32,865 nucleotides of DNA from a virus, in the IMG/VR virus record IMGVR_UViG_3300033233_000118, positions 1 through 32,865 of that record. One strand, given 5' to 3'. Below are positions 8,253 to 17,425 of this stretch, piece after piece (position 1 is the first letter of the stretch; the number at the start of each line of letters is the position of its first letter). A program made the position numbers and the translations under genes. The notes below the pieces were generated by a model. It had not been told where the DNA came from. It searched no databases and saw only the letters and a program-made list of their open reading frames with translations.

Positions 8253-9205
8253 TAAAGCCCCATTTCATCAGCAAAATCATTCTGTTCTTGTACCGTAGGG
8301 AATACCTTTTTGACAAGATTAAAAAATCTGGAATACTCAGGGCTTTTTTGATTGACATTTCCCTTTTCATCCCGGAGAGTATCTAAATAAGTAGACAAGG
8401 CAACTTTCCTTAAAGCAGGGTCATTCGCAGATGCAACAGCAGCCGAAGACCGTCCTCGAATCTGTGCAATACCAGCAGCGTTTAGCCTGGCATCATGCTT
8501 ATCATTAAACCAATGGAATAGAGATACATCAGCACCACCAGCAGGACTAACGTTCCCCGGTTTCTTATTGATGTTGCTTATATCTTCTTGGAATTTGATA
8601 AGAGTTTTATCGCTGGCAGCTTGGGCTGCCGCAGTTTTATCCGCACCCGTGGCCGTCTTAGCTGCCATGATCTCTTCCATGCGATATTTATGGGCCTGCT
8701 CTGCCTGACGAGCGTCCGTGTTCTCCTGCAGCGTCTTTGCCCGCTCTGCCATCATCATATTATCCCTAATCTGTTTCTCATGGGCCGCATAGTCAGTGCC
8801 CCTAGCCAATGCTTCAGCCTTGGCCTCACCAATTTTCAGTAGGATTCCCATGCGCTGAAGTTGCTTCGAGGTATTGAATGCCTCAGATCGGGCGTAGTTC
8901 TCATGGGCCGCAGCATCACTGGCAGCATTGGCCTGATCTATGTTCTGTTGTGCGGCAGCCATCGATCCGTGAGCACCCATTTGATCGGCAAGGGTAGCTG
9001 CAAAGATTGAGGCCATGCCAGATAACGGACCTACTCTCCCCGGTACTGGCATGGGAGTCGGTCCTTGCATGCCTGCATTGGCCTGTAGAGCCTCATTGAA
9101 AGCGCCAGTAAAGTCCTGTTGGCCGCCGGTTATCCCACTAAACAGATCGTGGATACGGGCCATGAATGCTGATTGATCTTCTACTGGCTGCACCGGGGCG
9201 GGCAT
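8252..9205 (-). CDS. Ala/Gln-rich helical virion protein candidate
   Basis: A 317-residue protein with a Pro/Gly-rich region around residues 45-65, then a long Ala/Gln/Glu-rich helical stretch (about residues 85-205; AAAQQNIDQANAASDAAAHE, QENTDARQAEQAHKY). The C-terminus is a compact folded-looking segment ending FADEMGL. I recognise no catalytic motif. Its place between a small protein with a hydrophobic N-terminus and the 1103-residue protein, with TAATG overlaps on both sides, suggests the three are made together. They resemble the trio of internal ejection proteins in podoviruses. The assignment rests on context and composition only. Confidence 0.5.
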   Translation of the reverse strand: MPAPVQPVEDQSAFMARIHDLFSGITGGQQDFTGAFNEALQANAGMQGPTPMPVPGRVGPLSGMASIFAATLADQMGAHGSMAAAQQNIDQANAASDAAAHENYARSEAFNTSKQLQRMGILLKIGEAKAEALARGTDYAAHEKQIRDNMMMAERAKTLQENTDARQAEQAHKYRMEEIMAAKTATGADKTAAAQAASDKTLIKFQEDISNINKKPGNVSPAGGADVSLFHWFNDKHDARLNAAGIAQIRGRSSAAVASANDPALRKVALSTYLDTLRDEKGNVNQKSPEYSRFFNLVKKVFPTVQEQNDFADEMGL

Positions 9206-9771
9206 TATGTACCACCCGCCTTAGCTGCATCATTCAATCTTTTGTAATACTCATCCATAGGATTCGATTTTTGCAGTATACCGCCAAATCCTGAAGCCCC
9301 GGCAGTAAGTAGGGATGCCCCGATCATTCGGTTCCAGGGCTGCTCACTTTGTTGCTGAAGTTTTGAGCCTGTAAATGCCTGCATGCGCTGGCCGATGTTC
9401 TGTTGGGCTGCCCTAAGTGCCTGCTCCCATAGCCCACCTTGGGCATTCCGGTTGAGAGTTGCGCCATATCCCCGACCTGCTTGGGATAGGAAGGCCGCAA
9501 TGGGACTTCCGCCAGCACCGGACATGGCCGTGCGTTGGGCAGCGGCATTTGCCATATTCGCACCTTGCATGGCGTTGCCGCTCATCATGGCTGCGAATGC
9601 CGGGGAGTTCTTAAGCAACTGGAATAGTTGTTGTGTTTCTTGTGCTGTGGCATTCGGTCCAAAGAGACGTTTAAGCATCTCCGGGTCGATTGGCTGTTGG
9701 CCTTTCTTACCTAGAAGGCCCCCCGCTCCAGTAAGGAGTGAAGAGATCAGTGCCATGGTAATCGGGTCCAT
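9205..9771 (-). CDS. Small internal virion protein candidate
   Basis: A 188-residue protein. Its N-terminus MDPITMALISSLLTGAGGLLGKK is a hydrophobic, glycine-containing helix, followed by a Met/Ala/Gln-rich helical core (SPAFAAMMSGNAMQG, ANMANAAAQRTAMSG, WEQALRAAQQNIGQRMQ). A second hydrophobic segment lies near residues 150-165 (MIGASLLTAGASGFGGIL). Two membrane-compatible helices in a small structural-region protein fit a DNA-ejection component, but no family is recognised. The ATG at 9771 has a strong CGGAGG site. The 52-base gap to the upstream fibre gene is the first real gap in this transcription unit. Confidence 0.5.
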   Translation of the reverse strand: MDPITMALISSLLTGAGGLLGKKGQQPIDPEMLKRLFGPNATAQETQQLFQLLKNSPAFAAMMSGNAMQGANMANAAAQRTAMSGAGGSPIAAFLSQAGRGYGATLNRNAQGGLWEQALRAAQQNIGQRMQAFTGSKLQQQSEQPWNRMIGASLLTAGASGFGGILQKSNPMDEYYKRLNDAAKAGGT

Positions 9772-9823
9772 CTTGTTACCTCCGTGCTACTGTGAGAGAA
9801 AATAGGAAAGTAATTGACATTTT

Positions 9824-12391
9824 CTAGGGAATTTCCTCCGTGAATCGCATAACTACAGTCATACGAACATTAGGAGCACCTACTGTGCGTAACATAACAG
9901 CCCATCCATCAAGAGTACCGACCGGTAAGGTTGGAGGAATAAGTTCGGGGTCTTCACCGGCTGCATTATAAAGTATTATTTCCCGAGGAGTAATTGGAGG
10001 ATTGTTCACCCCTACTGCACCCATTACCCCAAGATCAAGTTGCACAGAAGAAATAGGAGAATTTGGAAGTACATCTGTTCCGGCAGTAGTGGGAAGATAT
10101 AAAGCTACTGCTTCTGCCGCTGTGCCTCCTCGCCTATGTGCTGTAGGAGTAATTGCTGGATTTCCTGTGGCTGGTGCTGTTGAAATCTGTCTGAGTTCTA
10201 AAATAGCTTGTGTTGCTGCATCCCAAGCTGTGATAAACACAGAACATTTCAGTAATCTAACTTCTTTTGTTGAGCCTCCAGTATGATGAAGGGTTGCCCA
10301 TTGTTTATTTGTGTCAGCAACTTGAAGAAAAGTTTGGTCGAGGCGGCCAGCGGCTTGAGCCAGACGAAAAATAGCAGTATATCCTAAACGTATTTTTCGG
10401 GGTCGAGTAACGATGGCACCAGAACGATCAAACCATGCTCGGACACGATCACTATTTGCTGATACAACAGTAGGGGGAACATCTGCCGGACTAGCATTTC
10501 CAGCTATTTGAATATTTTTTAGAGTATTGACTGCATCGTGATCCACATCTCCATTAACAGGTATAAACGTTTGATCTGAGGCTACTACTATTGGAATGCT
10601 ATTAGCCATTGTTTTCTGGCCAATTGTTGGGGCTGTCGATCCAAACCAAGTTGAATTGTCGGTTCTAAGGCGCCCTGAAAGATCAGAACTTAATGGGACA
10701 ACATTCCCCTCTGTCCATCCCGGTGCCGATGCATTTGCTCTAACCGGAAGAGTGGATAATTTGGCAGTGGGATTGGCAGCATTATCTGCGGTTGGACCTA
10801 CCACTTCAGCTTTAAGACTGGTTGCTGTTGCTTGCGCGACTGTTACGGCGGCTTGGTCACTGGCAATGACTACAGGAATAGAATTGGCGGATGTTTTGGA
10901 CCCCACAGTCGGTGCCGTACTACTGAGCCATGCTCCAACATTCGTATCAAGTCGTGCTCCGACTAGTGCTGTAGGAAGTTGTCCTGTCTTTGCGGCATCA
11001 TAGAATGCAGCCCCATCTGAAAGACGCGCAGCCACTGGAGTTCCGACTGGAGCATCAATTGTTAATGAACCAGCATTGTCCGTGATAGGGACGGCCACAC
11101 CCGAGGCATCCACTGATAGTCGGCCCGCTGCACTTATAGCAGCCCGCTGCCCCCGGGTTGTGGCATCTTCTAAGGTTGTGATCTGTGCCCGCTTACTATC
11201 CATCCGGGCAGCTCCGACATCATCCTCAGTTAAAGCTGTACCCGCTACTTCATCAAGAATGAATCCTGCTGGCCTAACGTAATCGGTACCGTCAAGAAAA
11301 GGAGCATTATCTTGGGTTAGTTGTGGATTAGTGACTGAAACTGATAATGCACCAGCACCAGAATCAACAGTGATAGAATTACCACCATCTTGAATATTGA
11401 CGGACGCAGCACCTACTGCATTCACAACTCTAGTATTCAGAGATAAATCTGAAGCATTGACAGATAGGGCATGAGCGGTTGATACCGCATCAAGAGCAAG
11501 TACTAGAAATCCAGGTGCATTAGGACTAACCGTAGTTCCTATAGCTGTATCAGCCACTGTTGTTGCTGCTACGATTCCATCTACGGAAATTGATCCGCCA
11601 CCATCATCTATAGATATAGTGTTACCACCATCATCTATAGATACATTGTTGCCTCCATCATCAATGGTAATTGAACCATTACCATCATCAATAGAAATAT
11701 TTGTGCCACCATCATCTATACTTAACAAACCACCACCATCAGTAACAGCAAAACCACCAGCATTGTCTACAGTTAGTGAACCAAAGTTATCGTTAATAGG
11801 TATTGATGCTTGATTGGAAGCAATAACGACTGGGATACTCTGGAGCATTACTTTTTGGCCCACAGTAGGGAGCGCCGAACCTAACCATGCACCGACATTC
11901 CCATCTAAACGGCCACCTACAAGAACGGCAGGAAGCTGTCCAGTTTTGGTAGCATCATAGAAAGATGCACCATCTGAGAGACGGGCAGCTAAAGGAGTCC
12001 CAACAGGAGCATCTACAGTAAGGGAATCGGCATTATCACTTACTGGAAACGGGCCGGTTCCGGCATTGGCGGTTACGGTACCATCAACTGTTATGGAATT
12101 TCCACCGTCTTGTACGTTAACAGCGGCGGCTCCAGAAGCATTATTGATTGTGACATCGCCGATATCCACTCCAGGTTGTGTCTGTAGGGCAGAAGTTGCG
12201 GCACCAGATGGTAGAGGCAAAACCGCTGCTGATACAGCAACAGTCCCACTTATCGCAACAGTTCCATCAACAGTTAGTGAGCCGCCATTGTCGTCTACAG
12301 AAAGTACACCAGTGGAATCGGTGGCCACCGTAACCCGTAAGGCACTATCCTCAGTTCCACCGCCTGTAACTTCTGGTTGATTTATGCTCAT
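9824..12391 (-). CDS. Long repetitive beta-rich virion protein, fibre or spike candidate
   Basis: This 855-residue protein is built almost entirely from short Gly/Asp/Ser/Thr/Val repeats that predict beta structure. Around residues 218-271 lie six 9-residue units of the form DGGxxxSID. Larger repeats flank them: a segment of about 82 residues (VGTP-AARLSDG ... IPVVIAS-Q) occurs at residues ~118-199 and again at ~437-518, with a shorter third copy ending IPIVVASDQTFIPV near 610. The C-terminal ~190 residues are non-repetitive and may be a head domain. Such IPVVIASDQ repeats occur in many environmental phage virion proteins. It may be a tail fibre, spike or capsid fibre; receptor binding is inferred. 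ATGA overlap with the gene before it. Confidence 0.6.
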   Translation of the reverse strand: MSINQPEVTGGGTEDSALRVTVATDSTGVLSVDDNGGSLTVDGTVAISGTVAVSAAVLPLPSGAATSALQTQPGVDIGDVTINNASGAAAVNVQDGGNSITVDGTVTANAGTGPFPVSDNADSLTVDAPVGTPLAARLSDGASFYDATKTGQLPAVLVGGRLDGNVGAWLGSALPTVGQKVMLQSIPVVIASNQASIPINDNFGSLTVDNAGGFAVTDGGGLLSIDDGGTNISIDDGNGSITIDDGGNNVSIDDGGNTISIDDGGGSISVDGIVAATTVADTAIGTTVSPNAPGFLVLALDAVSTAHALSVNASDLSLNTRVVNAVGAASVNIQDGGNSITVDSGAGALSVSVTNPQLTQDNAPFLDGTDYVRPAGFILDEVAGTALTEDDVGAARMDSKRAQITTLEDATTRGQRAAISAAGRLSVDASGVAVPITDNAGSLTIDAPVGTPVAARLSDGAAFYDAAKTGQLPTALVGARLDTNVGAWLSSTAPTVGSKTSANSIPVVIASDQAAVTVAQATATSLKAEVVGPTADNAANPTAKLSTLPVRANASAPGWTEGNVVPLSSDLSGRLRTDNSTWFGSTAPTIGQKTMANSIPIVVASDQTFIPVNGDVDHDAVNTLKNIQIAGNASPADVPPTVVSANSDRVRAWFDRSGAIVTRPRKIRLGYTAIFRLAQAAGRLDQTFLQVADTNKQWATLHHTGGSTKEVRLLKCSVFITAWDAATQAILELRQISTAPATGNPAITPTAHRRGGTAAEAVALYLPTTAGTDVLPNSPISSVQLDLGVMGAVGVNNPPITPREIILYNAAGEDPELIPPTLPVGTLDGWAVMLRTVGAPNVRMTVVMRFTEEIP
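10838..11083 (-). repeat. Second copy of the ~246-bp fibre module
   Basis: Encodes residues ~437-518 of the 855-residue protein and is a diverged copy of 11795-12040. Both copies read DNA-SLT-DAPVGTP, then ARLSDGA-FYDA-KTGQLP, then NVGAWL and finally IPVVIAS-QA. The copies are still recognisable at DNA level but differ at many third positions, so the duplication is not recent. Confidence 0.75.
11579..11740 (-). repeat. Six 27-bp tandem repeats encoding DGGxxxSID units
   Basis: Six consecutive in-frame 27-base units inside the 855-residue virion protein. On the plus strand most contain a CCATCATC core followed by (T/A)ATAG or similar. In protein they read DGGGLLSID, DGGTNISID, DGNGSITID, DGGNNVSID, DGGNTISID and DGGGSISVD. 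Differences between units are mostly at the third to sixth residue, leaving Asp-Gly and Ser-Ile-Asp fixed. This looks like a short parallel beta-helix or calcium-binding-like turn array that can change length by slippage. Confidence 0.85.
11795..12040 (-). repeat. First copy of the ~246-bp fibre module
   Basis: Encodes residues ~118-199 of the 855-residue protein and pairs with 10838-11083. It lies directly N-terminal to the 27-bp tandem repeats, with a short linker (INDNFGSLTVDNAGG) between. Confidence 0.75.
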
Positions 12392-12717
12392 GTGACCTCT
12401 ACCCCAAAGATATTAAAGCTAACTGTTGCTAGTGTGGTGTACACACGGATAACATCAGTGGCAGCCAGTGTAATTCCTAATGTGAACGAGATAGGTAAGT
12501 TCGCCCCGATGGGGACATCATATGCAATATATTGTTTGAGTGCGTCGGCTGCTCCGGCCGCCGCCACAGATAGTCTAAAGGACGTGGGTACGGCACTCCG
12601 ATTTGTGACTACGATACTGCTTACAGTCGCGCTAGCTGCCCCCGGGACTGTATAGGCATCTGTAAGTGTGGTTGCAGTTGGGTTAGATTGCCCGAGGACT
12701 TTAAGAGTATCAGACAT
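12388..12717 (-). CDS. Small beta-sandwich virion protein
   Basis: A 109-residue protein whose sequence (VSSIVVTNRSAVPTSFRLSV, YIAYDVPIGANLPISFTLG, then TDVIRVYTTLATVSFNIFGVEV) alternates hydrophobic and polar residues as in a compact beta sandwich. I recall very similar small proteins beside fibre genes in many marine and freshwater phage genomes, where they are annotated only as structural or hypothetical. It may be a fibre-associated or decoration protein. It is coupled to both neighbours by overlaps (TAATG upstream, ATGA downstream), so it is made with the two fibre-like proteins. Confidence 0.6.
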   Translation of the reverse strand: MSDTLKVLGQSNPTATTLTDAYTVPGAASATVSSIVVTNRSAVPTSFRLSVAAAGAADALKQYIAYDVPIGANLPISFTLGITLAATDVIRVYTTLATVSFNIFGVEVT

Positions 12718-14207
12718 TAGGCTCCCATCATAGCGAATATACGAGAAAAACTAGGAGTGAAGCTTGAGGCTCCCCCTGTCCCACCCCGGGCCACGGACAA
12801 CACCCCGGTCCATCCCAAGGTGAGGGTTGTGGCAGCCAATAGAGCCACCGTTGGAGAACCAGTAAGTGCTAATGTTACATTGGTATCATCGACCTTGCTC
12901 AGAGCCGCGCCAGGTACGGCAGATGCCACCGTGAGCCAGGCAGGCTGACTGGTGCCTTGGGAAACCATGAGATAGCCCGAAGTCCCGAGTGCCGTAGGTA
13001 CCACTGGAATTCCAGTCCAGTTCGGGATGGTCCAATACCGATTTGTATTGGCGGTCAGAGATGAGCCATCAAAGAATAGGCGGCCATCGGCTGCGGCATC
13101 CCGAATGCAGAATCCATCAAGATCGGCCACATCACGAGCAGCTTTTACTTCTACGAGATGTTCACTAACGTCTGTACTGGCACCCACTGATCCGGCTTGA
13201 AGTGCCAAATAAATATTGGCGAAGATTCCATACGTCTCAGCCGTCGCCGGATCATTAGTATCTCCCGTTGCAGTAAAAATATGGTACTGGCCATAGGATA
13301 TAGACCGATTTCCAGGTATACCAGAACCAGCACCAATTTGCCTGAAAGATACATCCGAACCTCCTGGGGTGAATGCCTCAGTCCCAGTGTTCCATGTCCC
13401 ACTAGCCGATAGTCTAACGAATAGATACGGGTTACTGGTAAGTCCTGATATGGTAAGAGCAGTTGGACCTAAAGGAGAAACCCCTTCTTCCTCTGAAAAG
13501 GCATTCCCGGCAACTGTAATAGTAAGGTTGCCACCAACTGAAAATCTATGAGATACCAGTGAGGCAGTATCTATGGTTACACTAAATGTAGCTGTGAGTG
13601 TATCAACTGTAGCTGTCAAGGCTGTCGTAACATAGCATGTCCAGATGCTACCCCCAACTCCGTATCCACCAGAAGCAGGATTAAAGCGCGTTTTCTCGCC
13701 TCTTTTTATCCATGTATTCCCTTGAGAGTCGGTAAGGGTTGAGTGGTGATCCCCGAAAGATTGCACACCAGGGTTGGATGTTAGGCAGAGAACCAATATA
13801 TCCCCAACACTAGCACTGGTTTGAATTGGGATAGCACTCCATGTGGTGCTTGCTAAAGAGTTCGCCCCATAAGTTGAAAAATCTCCAAGGGAAGTCCATG
13901 CGGCAACTGTGGATGCACCAGCTTGAAGTTTTACATATGGTTTGAAAAATATATTTCCGAATACGGTCTGGCCATTATACACTCCGGGGGTGGAATCTGG
14001 CCCGCCTCGTCCCGGGAGATATAGGTAATCATCCAAGACCGGATTATCACTGATAATGCTTGCCCCACTACCATCAGGAGCCGTGCCCCGAGTAAGGTTC
14101 CCAAAGGCAGCATCAACCTGAGATAGATAGGCATTCAGATTCCGAAGGATGTTATACAGCCTGGGATCAAAGTCCCTAGCGGGTTGAACTGGCGCAAAGG
14201 CTCTCAA
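12717..14207 (-). CDS. Tail fibre-like protein
   Basis: A 496-residue protein. Its N-terminus (DPRLYNILRNLNAYLSQVDAAFG) looks like a virion-attachment helix, followed by a long beta-rich Ser/Thr/Gly region. Near the C-terminus it carries SVARGGTGG, the ARGGTG motif that recurs in phage tail fibres. The start is a TTG overlapping the preceding stop (TTGA), with only a weak ribosome site, so translational coupling is likely. The nearest in-frame ATG would remove the attachment segment. Its position after the large tail protein and before the two repeat-rich proteins fits an adsorption role, which is inferred. Confidence 0.62.
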   Translation of the reverse strand: MRAFAPVQPARDFDPRLYNILRNLNAYLSQVDAAFGNLTRGTAPDGSGASIISDNPVLDDYLYLPGRGGPDSTPGVYNGQTVFGNIFFKPYVKLQAGASTVAAWTSLGDFSTYGANSLASTTWSAIPIQTSASVGDILVLCLTSNPGVQSFGDHHSTLTDSQGNTWIKRGEKTRFNPASGGYGVGGSIWTCYVTTALTATVDTLTATFSVTIDTASLVSHRFSVGGNLTITVAGNAFSEEEGVSPLGPTALTISGLTSNPYLFVRLSASGTWNTGTEAFTPGGSDVSFRQIGAGSGIPGNRSISYGQYHIFTATGDTNDPATAETYGIFANIYLALQAGSVGASTDVSEHLVEVKAARDVADLDGFCIRDAAADGRLFFDGSSLTANTNRYWTIPNWTGIPVVPTALGTSGYLMVSQGTSQPAWLTVASAVPGAALSKVDDTNVTLALTGSPTVALLAATTLTLGWTGVLSVARGGTGGASSFTPSFSRIFAMMGA

Positions 14208-17200
14208 CCGTTACCATCCGTTGTTAGAGCCGTTGCCTCGAAGCCAATATAATGGAGTCGAAGTGAAGTCGATTGCGCCACACTCTTGCTGATAGTGAAG
14301 TTGAATACCTCGCCCACATTCTCCGGGAATAGTTCAATGACCCCACCAATGGCCGTATTAGCCGCCGTGAGTACGTCTATACTAGTCATTGCTTCCCCTT
14401 GATTCTGGCGGTAGAGGGTGCCCGTGAAGCCACCAGTAGTGGAGTTGCCCGAGGCATCGGCCACTAAGAAAAACCGTTGGATGATGCCCTCGAAACCTAA
14501 TTCTGCCAGATAATAGGAGCGAGTGCGAATGGTAGGGGTACTGACTTCTCCAGGGATGAACGTAGTACCACTATCCTCTTGGTAGACCGTACCATTCGTT
14601 CCGTGACCCGTGAACAAACAGGGAGTACCCTGTATGAGAATGCTCGTAGCACTTCCACTTATACATGACACCGGGCCGACTGCAGGGAGTTTGAAATTGG
14701 GCTTGATATGAATGGGGTGATATGAGAAGTACATCACCTTGGTTAGTCTGGTTCCGGCCAGAGGAACATAATATAGTGCCAGCAGATATAGCTTGGGGTA
14801 GACTCTTAATACCGATCTGTGTATTAAGGTGGGCTCTATAAGGGTACCCCAATCTAAATCCTCATTGAGAATGCTCGTAGTTATCGCATCGGTCCAGTGT
14901 AGGCCGTTGTACGACAAGTAAGCCAGCACTGAACCTCGTCCCGGTAGGTCAAGCAAGGTGGCTGCCATCGGGCCGACTGCTCCGTGGTCAGTGGCGATGT
15001 CTTCAAAGCAACGACCTCGTGTAAAGTCGGCATCTTTCTCAGTGGGAAAGTAATTCAATCTCTTCATTGTGTTCTGGCAGCCAATGATTCCACCTGTACC
15101 ATAACGCCGGATGAGAGTTACCTTATCATTGTCCCTGGATTCCAGAGGTAAACGGTATCCCGCAGGAAAAGCATCCATATCTCCTGGGAGAGAGGCAACG
15201 ATGGAGTTCTCAGAGTTGACATCATTGAGAACAACCATCCCATCTATGATATCACCTGTTGTAGCTATGGGTGGCTCTCCTCTAGCACCAGCATCAGTCG
15301 AGGTACCGATCTGATCTGTGATAACTATAGTCCGAAAGGGATCACCCGTAAGAGTAATCGAATCTGAACCTGCATAAATTGTTACCCGCACCCCATCTAT
15401 GTAATGGGTGATATCTACGGCTGCTCCAGACTTAACTAGAACTACTCCAAAAGTATCTGTAGTTGGATCAGTAGCCACTCCAGGCAATGCGTCATCTGTA
15501 AAATCAGCGGGGGACCATGATACGCCCCAGGCTTCACTAGGACCCCCTACGGATATGATCGAACTACCGCCTGTAAGTGACGTGGTTACAAAAGCAGCAT
15601 GTTTAGGGGCACTAAATGTCCCATTGGAACCACCCTTATTCAAATAAACATCAAACCCACGGTCACCCCCTGATAGACTAGAGGAAAAACCCTTTATCTC
15701 AACCTTAACCCCCGTGATCGTAGATGAAGAAAAGGCTCCTTGATTCTGTATTCCAAAATTGCGAAAAGAATTTGCACGGAAATCTGAGGCATTGGGTGGT
15801 ACCGAAGCATGTAGGTTATTGAAGGCTGAACTGTTTCCAAAATATAGGGTTTCTGTAACTGTTGCTACTGCTTTTTGAGAAAGACGTATAGCAGCGCTGC
15901 TACTTTTTGAGACAACATAGGTTCCGTAAGGGAGATTGTTAGTTGGTGAGGTAACGAACATTCCGGGGAGAACGGTATTGAATCCCGTACTTCCATGCGC
16001 TACATCATATGAACTTGCTGTGGTGATTGAGGAGGTTACATTCTGTGCCACAACTGATCCAAGAGCGGGCGCTATATCCCCAGGTGAGAGGATCGGTAAA
16101 CTCGCATAGGTAGAAACTGTGTTGGCATATCCAGATTGAAAAGGGTTTGCACTTGAGAGAGTAACAACATTAACTGATGTAGGAACCGTCTGGACAGCTG
16201 TGAATAGAGATAGAGCAGGAGGCGGGTCAGGATCGGTTATATTGCCGGGTGCCATATAAATACGCCAAGCAGTCGCCAAATTTCTACCATTCAAACCATC
16301 ATTGACTGGAGTAACTGCAGCCCCTAAGTCTCCTGGTGTGTATTGAATCTGTATCCCCTGTGTGTTGTGATCCGAGATACGTATTCCCTTTGGTGTTCCA
16401 CTAAACGTGCCCTCAACCTCATCGAACTGGCCTTCATGGTAGACTTCGGTAATTAAGAAGTAGTAGTACCGCTCACCCTGATCGGAAGAGCCAGACCACG
16501 ATGTTCCAGATACCAATGCAAGACCAACAAACTCCTTTACTTCTTTCATTCCTAAAGTTCTAGTTGTAGGAATGTTGGCTGAAATTCCTGTGGTTCCAGC
16601 CGTAAGGTATAGGGCTTTAGGTCGGTCAAACCCGGTCAATAGAATGTGGGCTTGAAGTCCATTCTCTGCGCTTGCCCGGATCGTTTCAAAAGTGGCCTCA
16701 GCATTCTGAGATAGTCCGTGGAGTCTTTCAGTGAATGTTCCTGTAATTGAACCAGAAGTAGGTATTGGAGCCGTGTAGAGTTTATCCGCCGCACGCCCCA
16801 GCATTAGAGCATTCTCACCAGCATTGAACTCGACGGCCCGAAGGCCACTAACTTTCTCGCTAAATGTGAGGGTACTAGTTAGGCTGTCGGTGGCTACTGC
16901 CGACATGGTGAGAGCACTTGCACTAGTGATAGAGGCAATAAACGTTCCGGTGGTGATACCTGTTCCACTGATAAAGGTACCAGGGTGGAAATCAGTATGG
17001 GTAATGGTGGGTGTGCCGGAAGCTGTTGCTAGGACCGAAAGCTGTACAGTTGAGGTATCAATGAGGCGGATAACCACTGCTCCAGCGGGGATACCGGTTC
17101 CCACTACTGTCTGTCCTACCACTAAAGCTGAGAGGGCTCCCCCGCTTTTAGAAATCTGGTCTGAGCCAGTTGTAGTGGTGACAGAGGCAATGTCAGTTCC

Positions 17201-17425
17201 GAAACCAGCCGTAGACGTGAGAGCAGTCGTAGCATTCTTTACGCAACTGACCGTAGGCCATGTCTTCAGGACGCCGAATGAAGATCGCCCCGGAGCCGAA
17301 TATATTGCAGGATCACCGGGCCGAAGAATGCAATCATCGGCCTGCTGTAGTTCTCCCTCACGCAAAAGGGTAGCATGGCGGGTTTGTACAACTCCGCCAT
17401 TGCAGACCTCTTTCTTAATAGCCAT
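14204..17425 (-). CDS. Large tail protein, nozzle / tail tubular B-like candidate
   Basis: A 1073-residue protein directly following an adaptor-like protein, the position of the tail nozzle gene in podoviruses. The N-terminus (VVQTRHATLLREGELQQADDCILRPGDPAIYSAPGRSSFG) and the segment GLRAVEFNAGENALMLGRAADKLYTAPI look like the pore-forming beta domains of such proteins. Residues ~80-190 hold two small immunoglobulin-like modules (VVGTGIPAGAVV, SGTGITTGTFIASI), and a third lies near residues 465-535. The middle contains a further beta domain (KVEIKGFSSSLSGGDRGFDVYLNK). The C-terminal third has repeated YxxxYHPIH/LYYV-like strands. No enzyme motif is seen. Assignment as nozzle is by position and fold impression. 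Confidence 0.55.
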   Translation of the reverse strand: MAIKKEVCNGGVVQTRHATLLREGELQQADDCILRPGDPAIYSAPGRSSFGVLKTWPTVSCVKNATTALTSTAGFGTDIASVTTTTGSDQISKSGGALSALVVGQTVVGTGIPAGAVVIRLIDTSTVQLSVLATASGTPTITHTDFHPGTFISGTGITTGTFIASITSASALTMSAVATDSLTSTLTFSEKVSGLRAVEFNAGENALMLGRAADKLYTAPIPTSGSITGTFTERLHGLSQNAEATFETIRASAENGLQAHILLTGFDRPKALYLTAGTTGISANIPTTRTLGMKEVKEFVGLALVSGTSWSGSSDQGERYYYFLITEVYHEGQFDEVEGTFSGTPKGIRISDHNTQGIQIQYTPGDLGAAVTPVNDGLNGRNLATAWRIYMAPGNITDPDPPPALSLFTAVQTVPTSVNVVTLSSANPFQSGYANTVSTYASLPILSPGDIAPALGSVVAQNVTSSITTASSYDVAHGSTGFNTVLPGMFVTSPTNNLPYGTYVVSKSSSAAIRLSQKAVATVTETLYFGNSSAFNNLHASVPPNASDFRANSFRNFGIQNQGAFSSSTITGVKVEIKGFSSSLSGGDRGFDVYLNKGGSNGTFSAPKHAAFVTTSLTGGSSIISVGGPSEAWGVSWSPADFTDDALPGVATDPTTDTFGVVLVKSGAAVDITHYIDGVRVTIYAGSDSITLTGDPFRTIVITDQIGTSTDAGARGEPPIATTGDIIDGMVVLNDVNSENSIVASLPGDMDAFPAGYRLPLESRDNDKVTLIRRYGTGGIIGCQNTMKRLNYFPTEKDADFTRGRCFEDIATDHGAVGPMAATLLDLPGRGSVLAYLSYNGLHWTDAITTSILNEDLDWGTLIEPTLIHRSVLRVYPKLYLLALYYVPLAGTRLTKVMYFSYHPIHIKPNFKLPAVGPVSCISGSATSILIQGTPCLFTGHGTNGTVYQEDSGTTFIPGEVSTPTIRTRSYYLAELGFEGIIQRFFLVADASGNSTTGGFTGTLYRQNQGEAMTSIDVLTAANTAIGGVIELFPENVGEVFNFTISKSVAQSTSLRLHYIGFEATALTTDGNG

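Noticed and set aside
11579-11740. CRISPR array
   Set aside because: Units are 27 bases without unique spacers, are in frame within a long coding gene and encode a regular peptide repeat.
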